A stretch of 64,000 nt of DNA from Halobacteriovorax sp. GB3 (GTDB lineage: Bacteria > Bdellovibrionota > Bacteriovoracia > Bacteriovoracales > Bacteriovoracaceae). Below, in pieces: positions 45,104 to 53,314 of this stretch. Position 1 is the stretch's first letter; every line of letters starts with the position of its first letter. A program made the translations under genes and the position numbers. A model generated the notes under the pieces. That model had not been told where the DNA came from and ran no database searches. It worked only from the letters and a program-made list of their open reading frames with translations. The DNA lies in the NCBI RefSeq assembly GCF_028649655.1, contig NZ_JAQSLN010000003.1, positions 1,054,001 through 1,118,000 on the forward strand, read 5' to 3'.

Positions 45104-45883
45104 TTACCAATGATTTCTCTTTTCTCTTAACTTAATAAAAATATCTTTCTCACTGCACTCAAGGGCACTAAGATTTTTCTTTATCTCACTATTACTTAAA
45201 CGAAAGAAAGTATTAATCTCCCTCTCCTCTCCAATCGTTGTCACGACAAATTGACCGTCTGGAAAATCCTGAACTTCTTCAAGTTTCTTTTTGGCCATCT
45301 CATTTCCAGGCTCTCTATCGAGAGTAAACAACAAATTATTCTTTAAATAATCGTGCCCAGGATAAACGAGAACATGGTCATCAAGCGTAAAGATATGATC
45401 GCGAAATGTTTCGTAGAGAACACTTGGATCTCCGCCATTGTGACAATTTCCCACTCCAGCATTAAAAAGCGTATCACCACAAATGAGAGAGCTCTGCTTC
45501 CCCTCATCACTTAAAACGAGAAGACAAAGATGACCCAATGTGTGCCCTGGAGTGTAGAGAACCTTAACACAATGATTACCTTTTGTTTTTAAGATTTGAT
45601 TATCATTTAAATAATTATCAACATTTTTAATTCTGCCACGCGCCTTTTCGTGGGCCCAAACTTCACAGCCACAAAGTCGCTGCAGCTCGTCATTGCCCAT
45701 GACATGGTCGTGATGCTCGTGCGTATTAATAATGGCCTTCACTTTCTTTCCAAGTTTTTCACATCGTTGAAAAACATCTGCACCATCGAAAGGGTCGATC
45801 ACATAAAGTTCATCACTAGAATCCTCTAAAATATAGCAAAAATTTCGAAGGGGACTAAATGTATAAAATTGATGGACTTTCAT
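45104..45883 (-). CDS. gloB: Hydroxyacylglutathione hydrolase-like metallo-beta-lactamase protein
   Basis: About 259 residues from the ATG at 45883 (a TTG at 45904 is less likely). The metal-binding motif N-T-H-E-H-H-D-H-V-M-G-N is followed by T-P-G-H-T-L-G-H-L, L-I-C-G-D-T-L-F and V-Y-P-G-H-D-Y. A C-terminal segment E-P-G-N-E-M is typical of glyoxalase II, which hydrolyses S-lactoylglutathione. The symbol is a family-level call; other thiol esters are possible. First gene of a three-gene operon with bcp and a nuclease-family gene. Confidence 0.8.
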   Translation of the reverse strand: MKVHQFYTFSPLRNFCYILEDSSDELYVIDPFDGADVFQRCEKLGKKVKAIINTHEHHDHVMGNDELQRLCGCEVWAHEKARGRIKNVDNYLNDNQILKTKGNHCVKVLYTPGHTLGHLCLLVLSDEGKQSSLICGDTLFNAGVGNCHNGGDPSVLYETFRDHIFTLDDHVLVYPGHDYLKNNLLFTLDREPGNEMAKKKLEEVQDFPDGQFVVTTIGEEREINTFFRLSNSEIKKNLSALECSEKDIFIKLREKRNHW

Positions 45884-45975
45884 TTCTTCACCGACCTTTT
45901 GCAAGGAGACATCATTATAAGTTATGATTATTAAAGTTTTATTTTATCTACAATAGAAAAACAAAGAGGAACTCC

Positions 45976-47232
45976 ATGGTCAATACATACCTGGTCACTA
46001 AGATTTTTTTAATCTTTTTGTGTTTAAAGGCCTTAATCGAAGCCTATCTTGATGCCAGAAATAAAAAACATATTCTCACGCACAGAAATGAAGTGCCTGA
46101 GAAGTTCAAAGACTCAATCACTCTAGAAGATCATCAGAAGGCAGCTGATTACAGTCTTGCAAAAATTAAGGCCTCAAAGTTCTTTAACCTTATTGAATTT
46201 ATTGTCCTTCTTCTTTGGACGATTGGTGGAGGGTTGGAATCACTTAACCAACTAACTAAGGCCATCTATCCACAGGGAGGACTCACAGGTGGAGTTGTCT
46301 TCTTTCTTCTCTTTATGGCCATCTCTTTTTTCCTCTCTCTTCCACAAAGTATTTATTCTACTTTTGTTTTAGAGGAAAAATTTGGTTTCAATAAAACGAC
46401 ACCGAAAGTATTTATTATCGATATCATTAAATCGACACTCGTCGGCTTAGTTATCCTCATCCCTATCCTTTATGGAATTTTATGGATTATGAGCGCGCTT
46501 GGGAATCAGTGGTGGATCTATGCCTGGGCCTTCTTTATTGGTATTCAGCTCATATTAATGTGGGCCTATCCAACATTTATCGCTCCAATTTTTAATAAAT
46601 TCACACCACTCGAAGAGGGAGAAGTGAAAGATAAAATTCTAGCGTTACTAAAGCGTACAGAATTTGAATCAAATGGGCTTTTTGTCATGGATGGATCTCG
46701 TCGTTCTAGCCACGGAAATGCCTATTTTACAGGCTTTGGTAAAAACAAGAGAATTGTCTTCTTTGATACGTTGATCAACAGTCTCAACGCCGAGGAAATT
46801 GAAGCTGTTCTCGCCCATGAGCTTGGACACTTTAAGAAAAAACATATTATCAAAATGCTCGCAAAAACCGTTGTCATGACACTTGTTGCTTTTTTTGTTC
46901 TTGGACAACTTATGAATTGGGATCAATTTTATCTCGGTCACGGTGTAAAGAGTATGGAAACTCATATGGGGCTTATTCTCTTTATGCTCCTAAGTGGGAT
47001 CTATACATTCTTCTTAACACCACTAAGTTCACTTCAATCGAGAAAGTATGAATTCGAAGCTGATGAATTTGCTGCCAACCACTCTAACGCTCAGGATCTC
47101 ATCACGGCCCTCGTTAAAATGTATAAAGATAACGCTAGTACGCTAACTCCAGATCCAACTTACAGTGCTTGGTATCACTCTCACCCACCAGCACTCATTC
47201 GTGTTAAATTTCTAGAAAAATTTCTTAAATAA
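45976..47232 (+). CDS. M48 membrane metallopeptidase, Ste24/CAAX-protease type
   Basis: The 418-residue protein has several membrane helices (L-V-T-K-I-F-L-I-F-L-C-L, F-F-L-L-F-M-A-I-S-F-F, T-L-V-G-L-V-I-L-I-P). The zinc motif A-H-E-L-G-H-F lies near residue 280, with the third ligand in F-E-A-D-E-F. D-G-S-R-R-S-S-H-G-N-A-Y-F-T-G near residue 240 is typical of the Ste24 branch. In bacteria these membrane proteases probably act in quality control. An AAGAGGAACTCC element precedes the ATG and a terminator follows. It is a single-gene unit divergent from the gloB operon. Confidence 0.9.
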   Translation: MVNTYLVTKIFLIFLCLKALIEAYLDARNKKHILTHRNEVPEKFKDSITLEDHQKAADYSLAKIKASKFFNLIEFIVLLLWTIGGGLESLNQLTKAIYPQGGLTGGVVFFLLFMAISFFLSLPQSIYSTFVLEEKFGFNKTTPKVFIIDIIKSTLVGLVILIPILYGILWIMSALGNQWWIYAWAFFIGIQLILMWAYPTFIAPIFNKFTPLEEGEVKDKILALLKRTEFESNGLFVMDGSRRSSHGNAYFTGFGKNKRIVFFDTLINSLNAEEIEAVLAHELGHFKKKHIIKMLAKTVVMTLVAFFVLGQLMNWDQFYLGHGVKSMETHMGLILFMLLSGIYTFFLTPLSSLQSRKYEFEADEFAANHSNAQDLITALVKMYKDNASTLTPDPTYSAWYHSHPPALIRVKFLEKFLK

Positions 47233-47236
47233 TCGT

Positions 47237-47264
47237 GAGGGCCAATTTGGCCCTCTCTTTCTTT
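47237..47264 (+). terminator. Intrinsic terminator of the M48 protease gene
   Basis: Stem GAGGGCC/GGCCCTC (47237-47243 with 47249-47255, 5-nt loop) followed by a T-rich tract. Confidence 0.75.
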
Positions 47265-47339
47265 AAATTCTTTCACTTTAGAAAAATTCTTACACAACTA
47301 AAGCCAACCTCTTGATTTCTCGTAATTTTACTAAAAATT

Positions 47340-47351
47340 GAGATGCATCTC
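47340..47351. promoter_or_regulatory. Perfect 12-bp palindrome beside a promoter
   Basis: GAGATGCATCTC reads the same on both strands and ends 3 bp before the -35 element at 47355, a good place for an activator or repressor site. Confidence 0.45.
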
Positions 47352-47354
47352 GTT

Positions 47355-47383
47355 TTGACAGGATTCACCTTCATCCCTAATCA
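47355..47383 (+). promoter_or_regulatory. Strong predicted promoter of a small secreted peptide gene
   Basis: A consensus TTGACA (47355-47360) and TAATCA (47378-47383) are spaced by 17 bp. The leader would be about 25 nt. Confidence 0.6.
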
Positions 47384-47414
47384 TTAATGTACACACAACT
47401 ATTATGAGGAAATT

Positions 47415-47627
47415 ATGAAACTTGCATTAACGATGATCCTACTTGCCTTCTTTGCTGGTTCTTCTATCCAAACTCTAACAACACTAGAGCACTCAACAAC
47501 AATTCTAGCGAGCCAAAAGAAAAACCCTTTCCCAACTGATCCGCCAAAAGGTGGTAAAGGTGAAAAAGATAAACCTAAGTCTGGAAAAGATAAAATTGAC
47601 GAGATTCTTCAATCTCTTATTGGTTAA
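47415..47627 (+). CDS. Small secreted peptide, Lys/Gly/Pro-rich
   Basis: Seventy residues with a clear signal peptide (L-A-L-T-M-I-L-L-A-F-F-A-G). The mature part is short and basic, with P-T-D-P-P-K-G-G-K-G-E-K and K-S-G-K-D-K-I-D-E-I-L. No cysteines are present. GAGG lies before the ATG, and the gene has its own promoter with a nearby palindrome, so it is probably expressed and regulated. I do not recognise it. It shares its stop codon with the convergent 139-residue gene. A secreted peptide of this kind could be a signal, an envelope protein or a bacteriocin-like factor, but that is guesswork. Confidence 0.6.
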   Translation: MKLALTMILLAFFAGSSIQTLTTLEHSTTILASQKKNPFPTDPPKGGKGEKDKPKSGKDKIDEILQSLIG

Positions 47628-48043
47628 GCTGATTTTTTAAGAGGGTCTTTATCCATAATCTTCTTAATATCGGAATGATCGGCCAGTAGCTTTTTCATGC
47701 GAAGTAAGTACGGCTTTAGTTCGGGATTTTGTGCGAAAACTTTTTTAATAAGCACATCCATCTGTTGTTCTAATAGTTTCGCTTCTTGAGCATAAAGAGC
47801 TACAATCTCAGTCTTTGCTTCGGCCACTTGAGCACGAACTTCAGCTTCATTTAACTGAGCTTCAGCTACAGCATTACCTATCGGCAATACATTACCTTCA
47901 TTCTCTTTTGCGACAGGAGCATCAACTTTTGCTTTCTCAGCAATTTCTCCATGCACTAAATGAGTCGCAGAAAACTCTAGCTCGAACATGTCGTGCTTCT
48001 TTTCTTTCTGCTCTGAATGTTTTTTAGGCTTACCTACACTCAT
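47624..48043 (-). CDS. Hypothetical coiled-coil protein
   Basis: The 139-residue protein has no signal peptide or transmembrane segment. The N-terminus is Lys/His-rich. The centre is an Ala/Glu-rich helix (A-V-A-E-A-Q-L-N-E-A-E-V-R-A-Q-V-A-E-A-K) that looks like a coiled coil, followed by L-L-E-Q-Q-M-D-V-L-I-K-K-V and a charged tail. Low complexity makes family assignment impossible here. It converges on the small secreted peptide gene, sharing a TTAA stop site. It is probably cytoplasmic. Start choice is weakly supported. Confidence 0.55.
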   Translation of the reverse strand: MSVGKPKKHSEQKEKKHDMFELEFSATHLVHGEIAEKAKVDAPVAKENEGNVLPIGNAVAEAQLNEAEVRAQVAEAKTEIVALYAQEAKLLEQQMDVLIKKVFAQNPELKPYLLRMKKLLADHSDIKKIMDKDPLKKSA

Positions 48044-48179
48044 AAATTCCGTTGCTCATTTTAATACTCTACCAACCCTATCGGGTATTTCACAAATAAA
48101 CTTGAGGAAATGGTCACTAAATATAAAAGATTTTTAAGAACTTTTTATGATGAATCTTATTTCAACGAGATAGAGAAAA

Positions 48180-49337
48180 TTACTTAAGAGTTGGGACCTT
48201 CGAAATCCTTAAAACCTTTTCATCTCCCTTAGAACGGGAAAGAACATTTGTTTTACGGCAAGAAATATCGTCACTCTTATCTTCTATGTAATCATTTTCT
48301 CCATCAAAGAGAAGGCCTTCAACTTCACCGGTTTTCAAATTAATAACGGGAGAACCTGAGTTTCCAAAGAAAGTGTCTAAATTCGTTTTAAAATATGACC
48401 AGTGAAATGAACTCGTCACTTCACCTGTGGCAATCTTCATAGGAAGCCCAAGAGGATGTCCAATAACGGCGAGCTTCTCACCTTTTAAAGGGCCTCTTCC
48501 CTTAGTTCTAATCTTCAAGGGCTTTCTTCCTTTGGCCTTTCGATCGAGACGAACCAATGTGTAATCACGAACAGAGAGAGTTAACTTGCTTGTGAAGATT
48601 TTTTTCAACGATTCTTTATGAGCAAGGATTTCTTTGCATTTAAAGACGTTTCTAGCAGGGATTGCATTAGCGCCTTTATAGTATTCAAATACCCACAGAG
48701 AGTTTCTACAATCATCTACCGTTTTAAGGCAGTGACCGGCCGTTAAAAGAACATCATCTTTTACAAGGAATCCCGTACACTGAGGTAAGACCGTTTGCTC
48801 GGCAAACCTTTCATTTGGGCACGCATTAAAGACACTCGTTACAGATTGGTTATCATCGAATTTAAAAACATCACCATTGTAATCTCCACGAGTCAAACGA
48901 TAGAGAAAATAACGTAATAAATTTTTAGAACGCCCTTTAAGCTTTTTAATTGATTTTAGTCTTGAAAGAGCAAGGATCTGCTCTTCGTCCTCTTTCTTTT
49001 GCTCTTCATTTTCTTCACTTTCTAAAAGTGATAGAAGAAAGTTATAAGTCTCACGATCGACTTTTCCGCGAAGCTTTTCAACCTCTTCTTTCAAGTCTTC
49101 TTCTAGTTCAAAACTTCCCTTTCCCTGAGCTGGAAAAAGATCATATTCGCGCACAAGGCCAGCGACAGAGAAACTATAATCAACAAGCATAGGATCATGA
49201 GACTCAAGGGCCTCGACACGAGTGTCAGAGCCATAAATAACTGTTTTCCTCTGCTCACGAGCGAGTGCAGGTGTCGAAATCACGCACAAAAGAAACATAA
49301 CTATCTGAAAATATTGTTTTGAAATAGACTTTCTCAC
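48180..49337 (-). CDS. Secreted trypsin/V8-like serine protease
   Basis: The 385-residue protein starts with GTG and a signal peptide (Q-I-V-M-F-L-L-C-V-I-S, cleavage near A-L-A). A helical, acidic region to about residue 160 may be a propeptide. The protease domain shows V-L-L-T-A-G-H-C (catalytic His), V-R-D-Y-T-L-V-R-L-D (Asp) and F-F-G-N-S-G-S-P-V (Ser). The layout resembles glutamyl-endopeptidase-type enzymes. Cysteine pairs (C-T-G-F, D-D-C) fit disulfides of an exported protein. Digestion of extracellular or prey protein is plausible. The upstream region shows no clear ribosome-binding site. Confidence 0.85.
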   Translation of the reverse strand: MRKSISKQYFQIVMFLLCVISTPALAREQRKTVIYGSDTRVEALESHDPMLVDYSFSVAGLVREYDLFPAQGKGSFELEEDLKEEVEKLRGKVDRETYNFLLSLLESEENEEQKKEDEEQILALSRLKSIKKLKGRSKNLLRYFLYRLTRGDYNGDVFKFDDNQSVTSVFNACPNERFAEQTVLPQCTGFLVKDDVLLTAGHCLKTVDDCRNSLWVFEYYKGANAIPARNVFKCKEILAHKESLKKIFTSKLTLSVRDYTLVRLDRKAKGRKPLKIRTKGRGPLKGEKLAVIGHPLGLPMKIATGEVTSSFHWSYFKTNLDTFFGNSGSPVINLKTGEVEGLLFDGENDYIEDKSDDISCRKTNVLSRSKGDEKVLRISKVPTLK

Positions 49338-49377
49338 ACAGAGAACTATGAACTATTCTAGGATTTTGTACAGGCCA

Positions 49378-49839
49378 TCATGCATTTTTTTCACGACTTA
49401 GAAGCCAGATCTTAACATTTTGTCCAAGCGCAAAGCCACCAATTGAGTTCTTTGCAACAACTCGGTGACAAGGGACGATAATAGGTAGAGGGTTTTTATT
49501 ATTGGCCCCACCGACGGCCCTTTGCCCCTTTGGATTTCCAATCGCCTTTGCAAGCTGACCATAAGTTCTGGTTTCACCAAAAGGGATCTCTAAAAGCCCT
49601 CTCCAAACTTTTTGTTGAAACTCGCTCCCCCTAGAGAGATCAAGCGGTAAATCAAAGCTCTTTCTCTTTCCTTCAAAATACTCTGTAAGCTGAGTCTTCG
49701 CCTTTTTTAATATGACATTGTTTTCTAGGTCTTCCTCAAAGTTCTTAGGCATCGATTTTTGAAATTCTACAGCTTGTAAAGCCGATTCATTTGCGATTAT
49801 TCTAAGTACTCCTATTGGAGTAGAGAGGAATGTTTCCAT
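49378..49839 (-). CDS. ogt: Methylated-DNA--protein-cysteine methyltransferase
   Basis: The 153-residue repair protein transfers alkyl groups from O6-alkylguanine to its own cysteine. The active-site motif I-V-P-C-H-R-V is present, with F-Q-Q-K-V-W, P-F-G-E-T-R-T-Y-G-Q-L-A and G-G-A-N-N-K-N-P as expected. The usual C-terminal L-L-x-H-E is L-L-S-R-E here. It lacks the N-terminal Ada regulatory domain, so it is the Ogt type. Its start codon overlaps the start of the divergent amidotransferase gene by 2 bp (CATG). Confidence 0.92.
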   Translation of the reverse strand: METFLSTPIGVLRIIANESALQAVEFQKSMPKNFEEDLENNVILKKAKTQLTEYFEGKRKSFDLPLDLSRGSEFQQKVWRGLLEIPFGETRTYGQLAKAIGNPKGQRAVGGANNKNPLPIIVPCHRVVAKNSIGGFALGQNVKIWLLSREKNA

Positions 49840-50485
49840 GACTAAACCTATTGCTATAATTGATTGCTCAATTCAAACGCCCGCCCATCAATGCTTTAAC
49901 AGACTGGTTGATTACTTTGATATGCCATTTACATATCATCTTCCCTCTCTCTATGGAATGGAGTCGTTAAAAAAATGTGACTTTAACAAGGCCATTATTC
50001 TCGGTTCTTTATCAAATGTTGAAGATCGTCTGCCTTGGCAAATAGAATTGGCCGACTTTTCCTATGAAAAAATAAAAGAGGGCCATGCCTTTCTTGGAAT
50101 CTGCTTTGGTCACCAGCTAATGGCCGATCGCTTTGGTGGACAAGTCAGCTCAATCAGCGATAATAACCTACCTCAAAATGGAACCCGCCAATTTGAAATT
50201 CTCAGTGATACTCCCCTTTTTCAAAAAGGAGAAAGTTTCAAAACCGTTATCACTCATAGCTATGAAGTTACAGTGTTGCCAAAAGATTTTATTCACCTTG
50301 CAACATCAAAATCCTGTCACTATGAAGCATTGGCCCACAAGGCCCTTCCCTACTATAGTTTCCAAGGTCACCCAGAAGCTTCCATGGCGTTCATTCAAAG
50401 ACAGGTCAAAATAATAAAAGAACAAGAAATTCTCAAGGCCCAAGAAGATGGCCTTGAGATTATTAGACGTTTTATAGAACTTTAA
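49838..50485 (+). CDS. Class I glutamine amidotransferase-like protein
   Basis: The 215-residue protein has the nucleophile motif G-I-C-F-G-H-Q-L-M-A near residue 92 and a C-terminal G-H-P-E, which gives a Cys-His-Glu triad. Such enzymes release ammonia from glutamine for a partner synthetase; single-domain forms can also cleave gamma-glutamyl compounds. No partner gene is nearby. GAGGAA lies at good spacing before the ATG, yet that element is inside the divergent ogt gene. Its stop is shared with the convergent lipase gene. The substrate is uncertain. Confidence 0.85.
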   Translation: MTKPIAIIDCSIQTPAHQCFNRLVDYFDMPFTYHLPSLYGMESLKKCDFNKAIILGSLSNVEDRLPWQIELADFSYEKIKEGHAFLGICFGHQLMADRFGGQVSSISDNNLPQNGTRQFEILSDTPLFQKGESFKTVITHSYEVTVLPKDFIHLATSKSCHYEALAHKALPYYSFQGHPEASMAFIQRQVKIIKEQEILKAQEDGLEIIRRFIEL

Positions 50486-51342
50486 GAATCAGGATAGAGA
50501 CAGCTATGAAAGACTTCTTTTAAATATTTGAAGTAAGGTCTTTTAAATTTATCAATCTCATTGTGAATCTCGTGGTAAGCACCTTCGAAGCACTTCACTT
50601 TAAATCCCTTCTCAGTGTGTTTAAAGTAATTCTCAATGGCCTCAACTCCAACAACCTTATCTTCTGAACCATAGCTGCAATAGGCCTTAAAATCGACTCG
50701 TAAAGGTCTTGAATAGACATACTTCGAGGCCTTCACAAGCTCTAAAAGAAGTTTAGAATGAAGTTTCACATGATTGAGTTCATCGTGAATATAGTCGTCT
50801 TTAACTTGGATATTATGAGAGAGAAAACTCAAATCAACTAAACCACCAAGTTTAAGAGATAGAGGCAACTTTACCAACTGTCTAAAGAGTGACTTTGGTG
50901 CGAGATCTAAGACATCTCCCATTGGCCCAGGCATTCCTATTGGTGGAGCATTTAAGTAAACTAATTCAGGATTTGTAACGTTACTTAAACGTTCTTGTAA
51001 AAATCCTGATGTAATGAGGGCACCCATAGAGTGACCAAAAAGAATGTAGCGAGACATCTTATACTTTGACTGCAAATAGAGGATCACTTCTTCTAGGTCT
51101 TCATAGAAGTGCTCAAAAGAGTCGACATAAGCGCCTTCTCCACCACTTTTTCCATGTCCTCGAAGATCGTATTGGCAAATATTGAAGTCACTTCCAAAGA
51201 GCTTCGTTAAATAACTATGTCTTTCTAAATGCTCCCCTATTCCATGTGTGGCAACGATCCATATTGGACTACCAACTTCCTTAACCTTAAGATGGAGGTC
51301 TGTTCCATCTCTTAAGCACAACGTTTGATATTCAGCTTTCAT
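50482..51342 (-). CDS. Alpha/beta hydrolase, monoacylglycerol-lipase type
   Basis: About 286 residues from the ATG at 51342 (GAGGTG seven bases upstream; the ORF's first codon at 51351 is a GTG without such an element). The protein shows A-T-H-G-I-G-E-H-L-E-R-H, Q-Y-D-L-R-G-H-G-K-S-G-G and the nucleophile F-G-H-S-M-G-A-L. C-terminal C-S-Y-G-S-E-D-K and E-G-A-Y-H-E supply acid and histidine. The order is that of lysophospholipase/monoacylglycerol-lipase-like hydrolases. It probably cleaves fatty-acyl esters in the cytoplasm; no signal peptide is seen. Convergent with the amidotransferase gene. Confidence 0.85.
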   Translation of the reverse strand: MKAEYQTLCLRDGTDLHLKVKEVGSPIWIVATHGIGEHLERHSYLTKLFGSDFNICQYDLRGHGKSGGEGAYVDSFEHFYEDLEEVILYLQSKYKMSRYILFGHSMGALITSGFLQERLSNVTNPELVYLNAPPIGMPGPMGDVLDLAPKSLFRQLVKLPLSLKLGGLVDLSFLSHNIQVKDDYIHDELNHVKLHSKLLLELVKASKYVYSRPLRVDFKAYCSYGSEDKVVGVEAIENYFKHTEKGFKVKCFEGAYHEIHNEIDKFKRPYFKYLKEVFHSCLYPDS

Positions 51343-51453
51343 AAATTTCACCTCAATTAGTATTAGAATAGCATGGAGAGAATAAAGATTTTAGAGGAAA
51401 CTAATATTCGTAAAAAAAAATCCGATAAGACATTAACAACAAAAGGATTCTCT

Positions 51454-51840
51454 ATGTATTGCCCGGTGTGTATGAACAACACTCTCAATTTTAGTGCAAG
51501 TGGCGTGGTTCACGTTATTCTTAATGATAAGCAAATGGATGCGGGAAGATTCTATTACAACCTTGATGATATTGATGATCCTCATTTTCTAGAGGAACTC
51601 ACAAAGAAGCTCGAAGAATTTTTCAGATGGTACTCTAATTTTCAAAATAAAGAGGCCATCACAAAAATTCAGCTTTGTACTTCAGATGTTGTTTGCGAAG
51701 AAAAATGCAATGTTCCTATGGCCAATCGCTTTTCAATTCTAGACGTAATGGTCAGTAGAACAAAAATTGAGGGCATTTTAGAAAAGCTTTCTAAGAAATA
51801 TAGCGTTCAAGTTCATCTTGGACCTAAGACTTCTTCTTAA
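51454..51840 (+). CDS. Hypothetical protein with C-x-x-C motif
   Basis: I do not recognise it. The likely start is the ATG at 51454, six bases after AAGGA, which gives about 128 residues beginning M-Y-C-P-V-C-M-N-N; a longer ORF from 51373 lacks a ribosome-binding site. The C-P-V-C pair, a later L-C-T-S-D-V-V-C-E-E-K-C-N and a central D-D-I-D-D-P acidic stretch suggest a small zinc-binding domain. It overlaps the convergent DUF4442-like gene by 17 bp. A cytoplasmic zinc-ribbon-like protein is the best description. Confidence 0.55.
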   Translation: MYCPVCMNNTLNFSASGVVHVILNDKQMDAGRFYYNLDDIDDPHFLEELTKKLEEFFRWYSNFQNKEAITKIQLCTSDVVCEEKCNVPMANRFSILDVMVSRTKIEGILEKLSKKYSVQVHLGPKTSS

Positions 51841-52279
51841 CCCAAAGCTTCTTCTCGATAGTCGCAACGAGTTTATCGTTTTCATCTAAAACATCGACAT
51901 TGAAAATGGGTTCGCACTTTCCGAGCTCATTCACTTCATCAATTATACTTTTGATTCTATCTTTACTTATTTTGAAATGGGCCTTCACTTTTGTTCTACC
52001 AGGGCGCCTAAAATCAATCGAGGCACTCTTGTCCCAAACAAGATAATCTCGCCCCAAGTGCTGCATTAGAATGAGCATATAAAAGGGATCACACATAGAA
52101 TATAAAGACCCACCAAAGTGAGTACCGACGTAATTTTTATTAAAACGAGTGAGCTTCATGCTCACCTCTAATTCTGAACACTCATCATTTAAAACCCTAA
52201 CCTTGACCCCTGCGCCAATGAAAGGTGGGTAAAAATTAATAAATCGGTAGAGCATTTTCTTAGATATTAACTTTTTCAA
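51824..52279 (-). CDS. DUF4442/hotdog thioesterase-like protein
   Basis: The 151-residue protein shows the hotdog pattern: N-K-N-Y-V-G-T-H-F-G-G-S-L-Y (often the acyl-binding His and Gly), L-V-W-D-K-S-A-S-I, and a C-terminal V-A-T-I-E-K-K. The DUF4442 group probably hydrolyses acyl-CoA or acyl-ACP. It starts at TTG (AAGGGG five bases upstream); the ATG 24 bp further in has none. It ends inside the neighbouring hypothetical gene. A fatty-acid-related role is inferred from the family. Confidence 0.8.
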   Translation of the reverse strand: MKKLISKKMLYRFINFYPPFIGAGVKVRVLNDECSELEVSMKLTRFNKNYVGTHFGGSLYSMCDPFYMLILMQHLGRDYLVWDKSASIDFRRPGRTKVKAHFKISKDRIKSIIDEVNELGKCEPIFNVDVLDENDKLVATIEKKLWVKKKS

Positions 52280-52356
52280 TCTAACCCCTTAAAGGTACGT
52301 TCTCTTGAGAATTAATTAAAATATTTCTTTCCCATTCTCTTTCATAATATTAAATA

Positions 52357-53007
52357 ATGAAAGTCCTAATCATCGATGACGATCTTGATTTTAGAAAGAG
52401 CGTCGAACACATTTTTATCACTGATCAAATGACAATTCTCCATGCTGAAGATGGTGGCTCGGCCTTTATGGCCATAGAACAATTTCCCATTGATCTCATT
52501 ATTATTGATGACAAATTACCAGGACAAAATGGAAAAGAGCTGATCCCTAAAATACGTGAAAGCTTTGATAAGAATGAACTCCCCATCATTGTTGGAACCT
52601 CCACCATGGAAGATGAAACGATCATCCACTATTTGAGATTAGGGGCCAATGACTACTTAATTAAACCTATTAATAAAGAAGTTCTAAGAGCGCGAGTTCA
52701 ATCCCTTTTAAAGATTAGGGAGCTTTATATGCTCAATCTTAAAAAGCGTGAGATCCAAACGATCAATCGAATCATCTCGACTTATAACGGAAGAATTAAA
52801 GAACCACTTTCTGTTGCCAGAAAGCAGCTCGAGCGTTCAATCAATGAACAAAATTTAGAGCAATGTTCACAGATCATAAATAAACTTAATGAAATCACTT
52901 CTATCGTTAGAGAAGTTAGTGAAATTTCAGAGAAACAATTCAACGAACTTTGTAAGGGAGCCCTTATCGATGATAAATCCCACAATACAGATCATTTAAA
53001 GACCTAG
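52357..53007 (+). CDS. Response regulator with DHp-like helical output lacking the histidine
   Basis: The first about 120 of 216 residues form an intact receiver: L-I-I-D-D-D (acidic pair), I-I-I-D-D-K-L-P-G-Q-N-G (phospho-Asp), V-G-T-S-T and Y-L-I-K-P-I (Lys). Residues about 130-200 are helical with I-I-S-T-Y-N-G-R-I-K-E-P-L, which looks like a kinase dimerisation helix whose His is now Gly. There is no DNA-binding domain. It may bind a kinase or another protein when phosphorylated. It precedes the ZAS-motif gene by 48 bp. Confidence 0.85.
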   Translation: MKVLIIDDDLDFRKSVEHIFITDQMTILHAEDGGSAFMAIEQFPIDLIIIDDKLPGQNGKELIPKIRESFDKNELPIIVGTSTMEDETIIHYLRLGANDYLIKPINKEVLRARVQSLLKIRELYMLNLKKREIQTINRIISTYNGRIKEPLSVARKQLERSINEQNLEQCSQIINKLNEITSIVREVSEISEKQFNELCKGALIDDKSHNTDHLKT

Positions 53008-53055
53008 CTTTGAATTCAAAAGATAAGTATACTATCAGCGAACTTGAGGTGATCT

Positions 53056-53313
53056 ATGCTTATGCCAACATGTAAACAATTAACGATGAGAAAAATGAGA
53101 GGAATTGAAAAGAAGGGTCCTCTATCGCGTTTAATGACTAAACTACACATGGCCATGTGTCCTAATTGCCGTCACAATGAGAAAAATCTCGCTCTCATTT
53201 CTAATGGAATTGAGTTAGCTCTTTTAAAGAAATCTCTCAGTACTCAACATGCAAAAGATATAAAAATTAGCGAAATTGAGCAGCTCATTATAAAAAAAGA
53301 AACGAGGCAATAA
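53056..53313 (+). CDS. Small ZAS-motif (zf-HC2-like) protein
   Basis: Eighty-five residues preceded by GAGGTG at good spacing. The motif H-M-A-M-C-P-N-C (His-x3-Cys-x2-Cys), with an early P-T-C-K, is that of zinc-binding anti-sigma factors, here without a membrane segment or other domain. No sigma factor gene is adjacent, so partner and role are unknown. The C-terminal half is helical (I-K-I-S-E-I-E-Q-L-I-I). It follows a response regulator gene on the same strand, so the two may share a transcript. Confidence 0.6.
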   Translation: MLMPTCKQLTMRKMRGIEKKGPLSRLMTKLHMAMCPNCRHNEKNLALISNGIELALLKKSLSTQHAKDIKISEIEQLIIKKETRQ

Positions 53314-53314
53314 T

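Noticed and set aside
48110-48187. 25-codon ORF after a GAGGAA element
   Set aside because: The element sits only two bases before the ATG, and the ORF runs into the end of the serine protease gene; too short and poorly supported.
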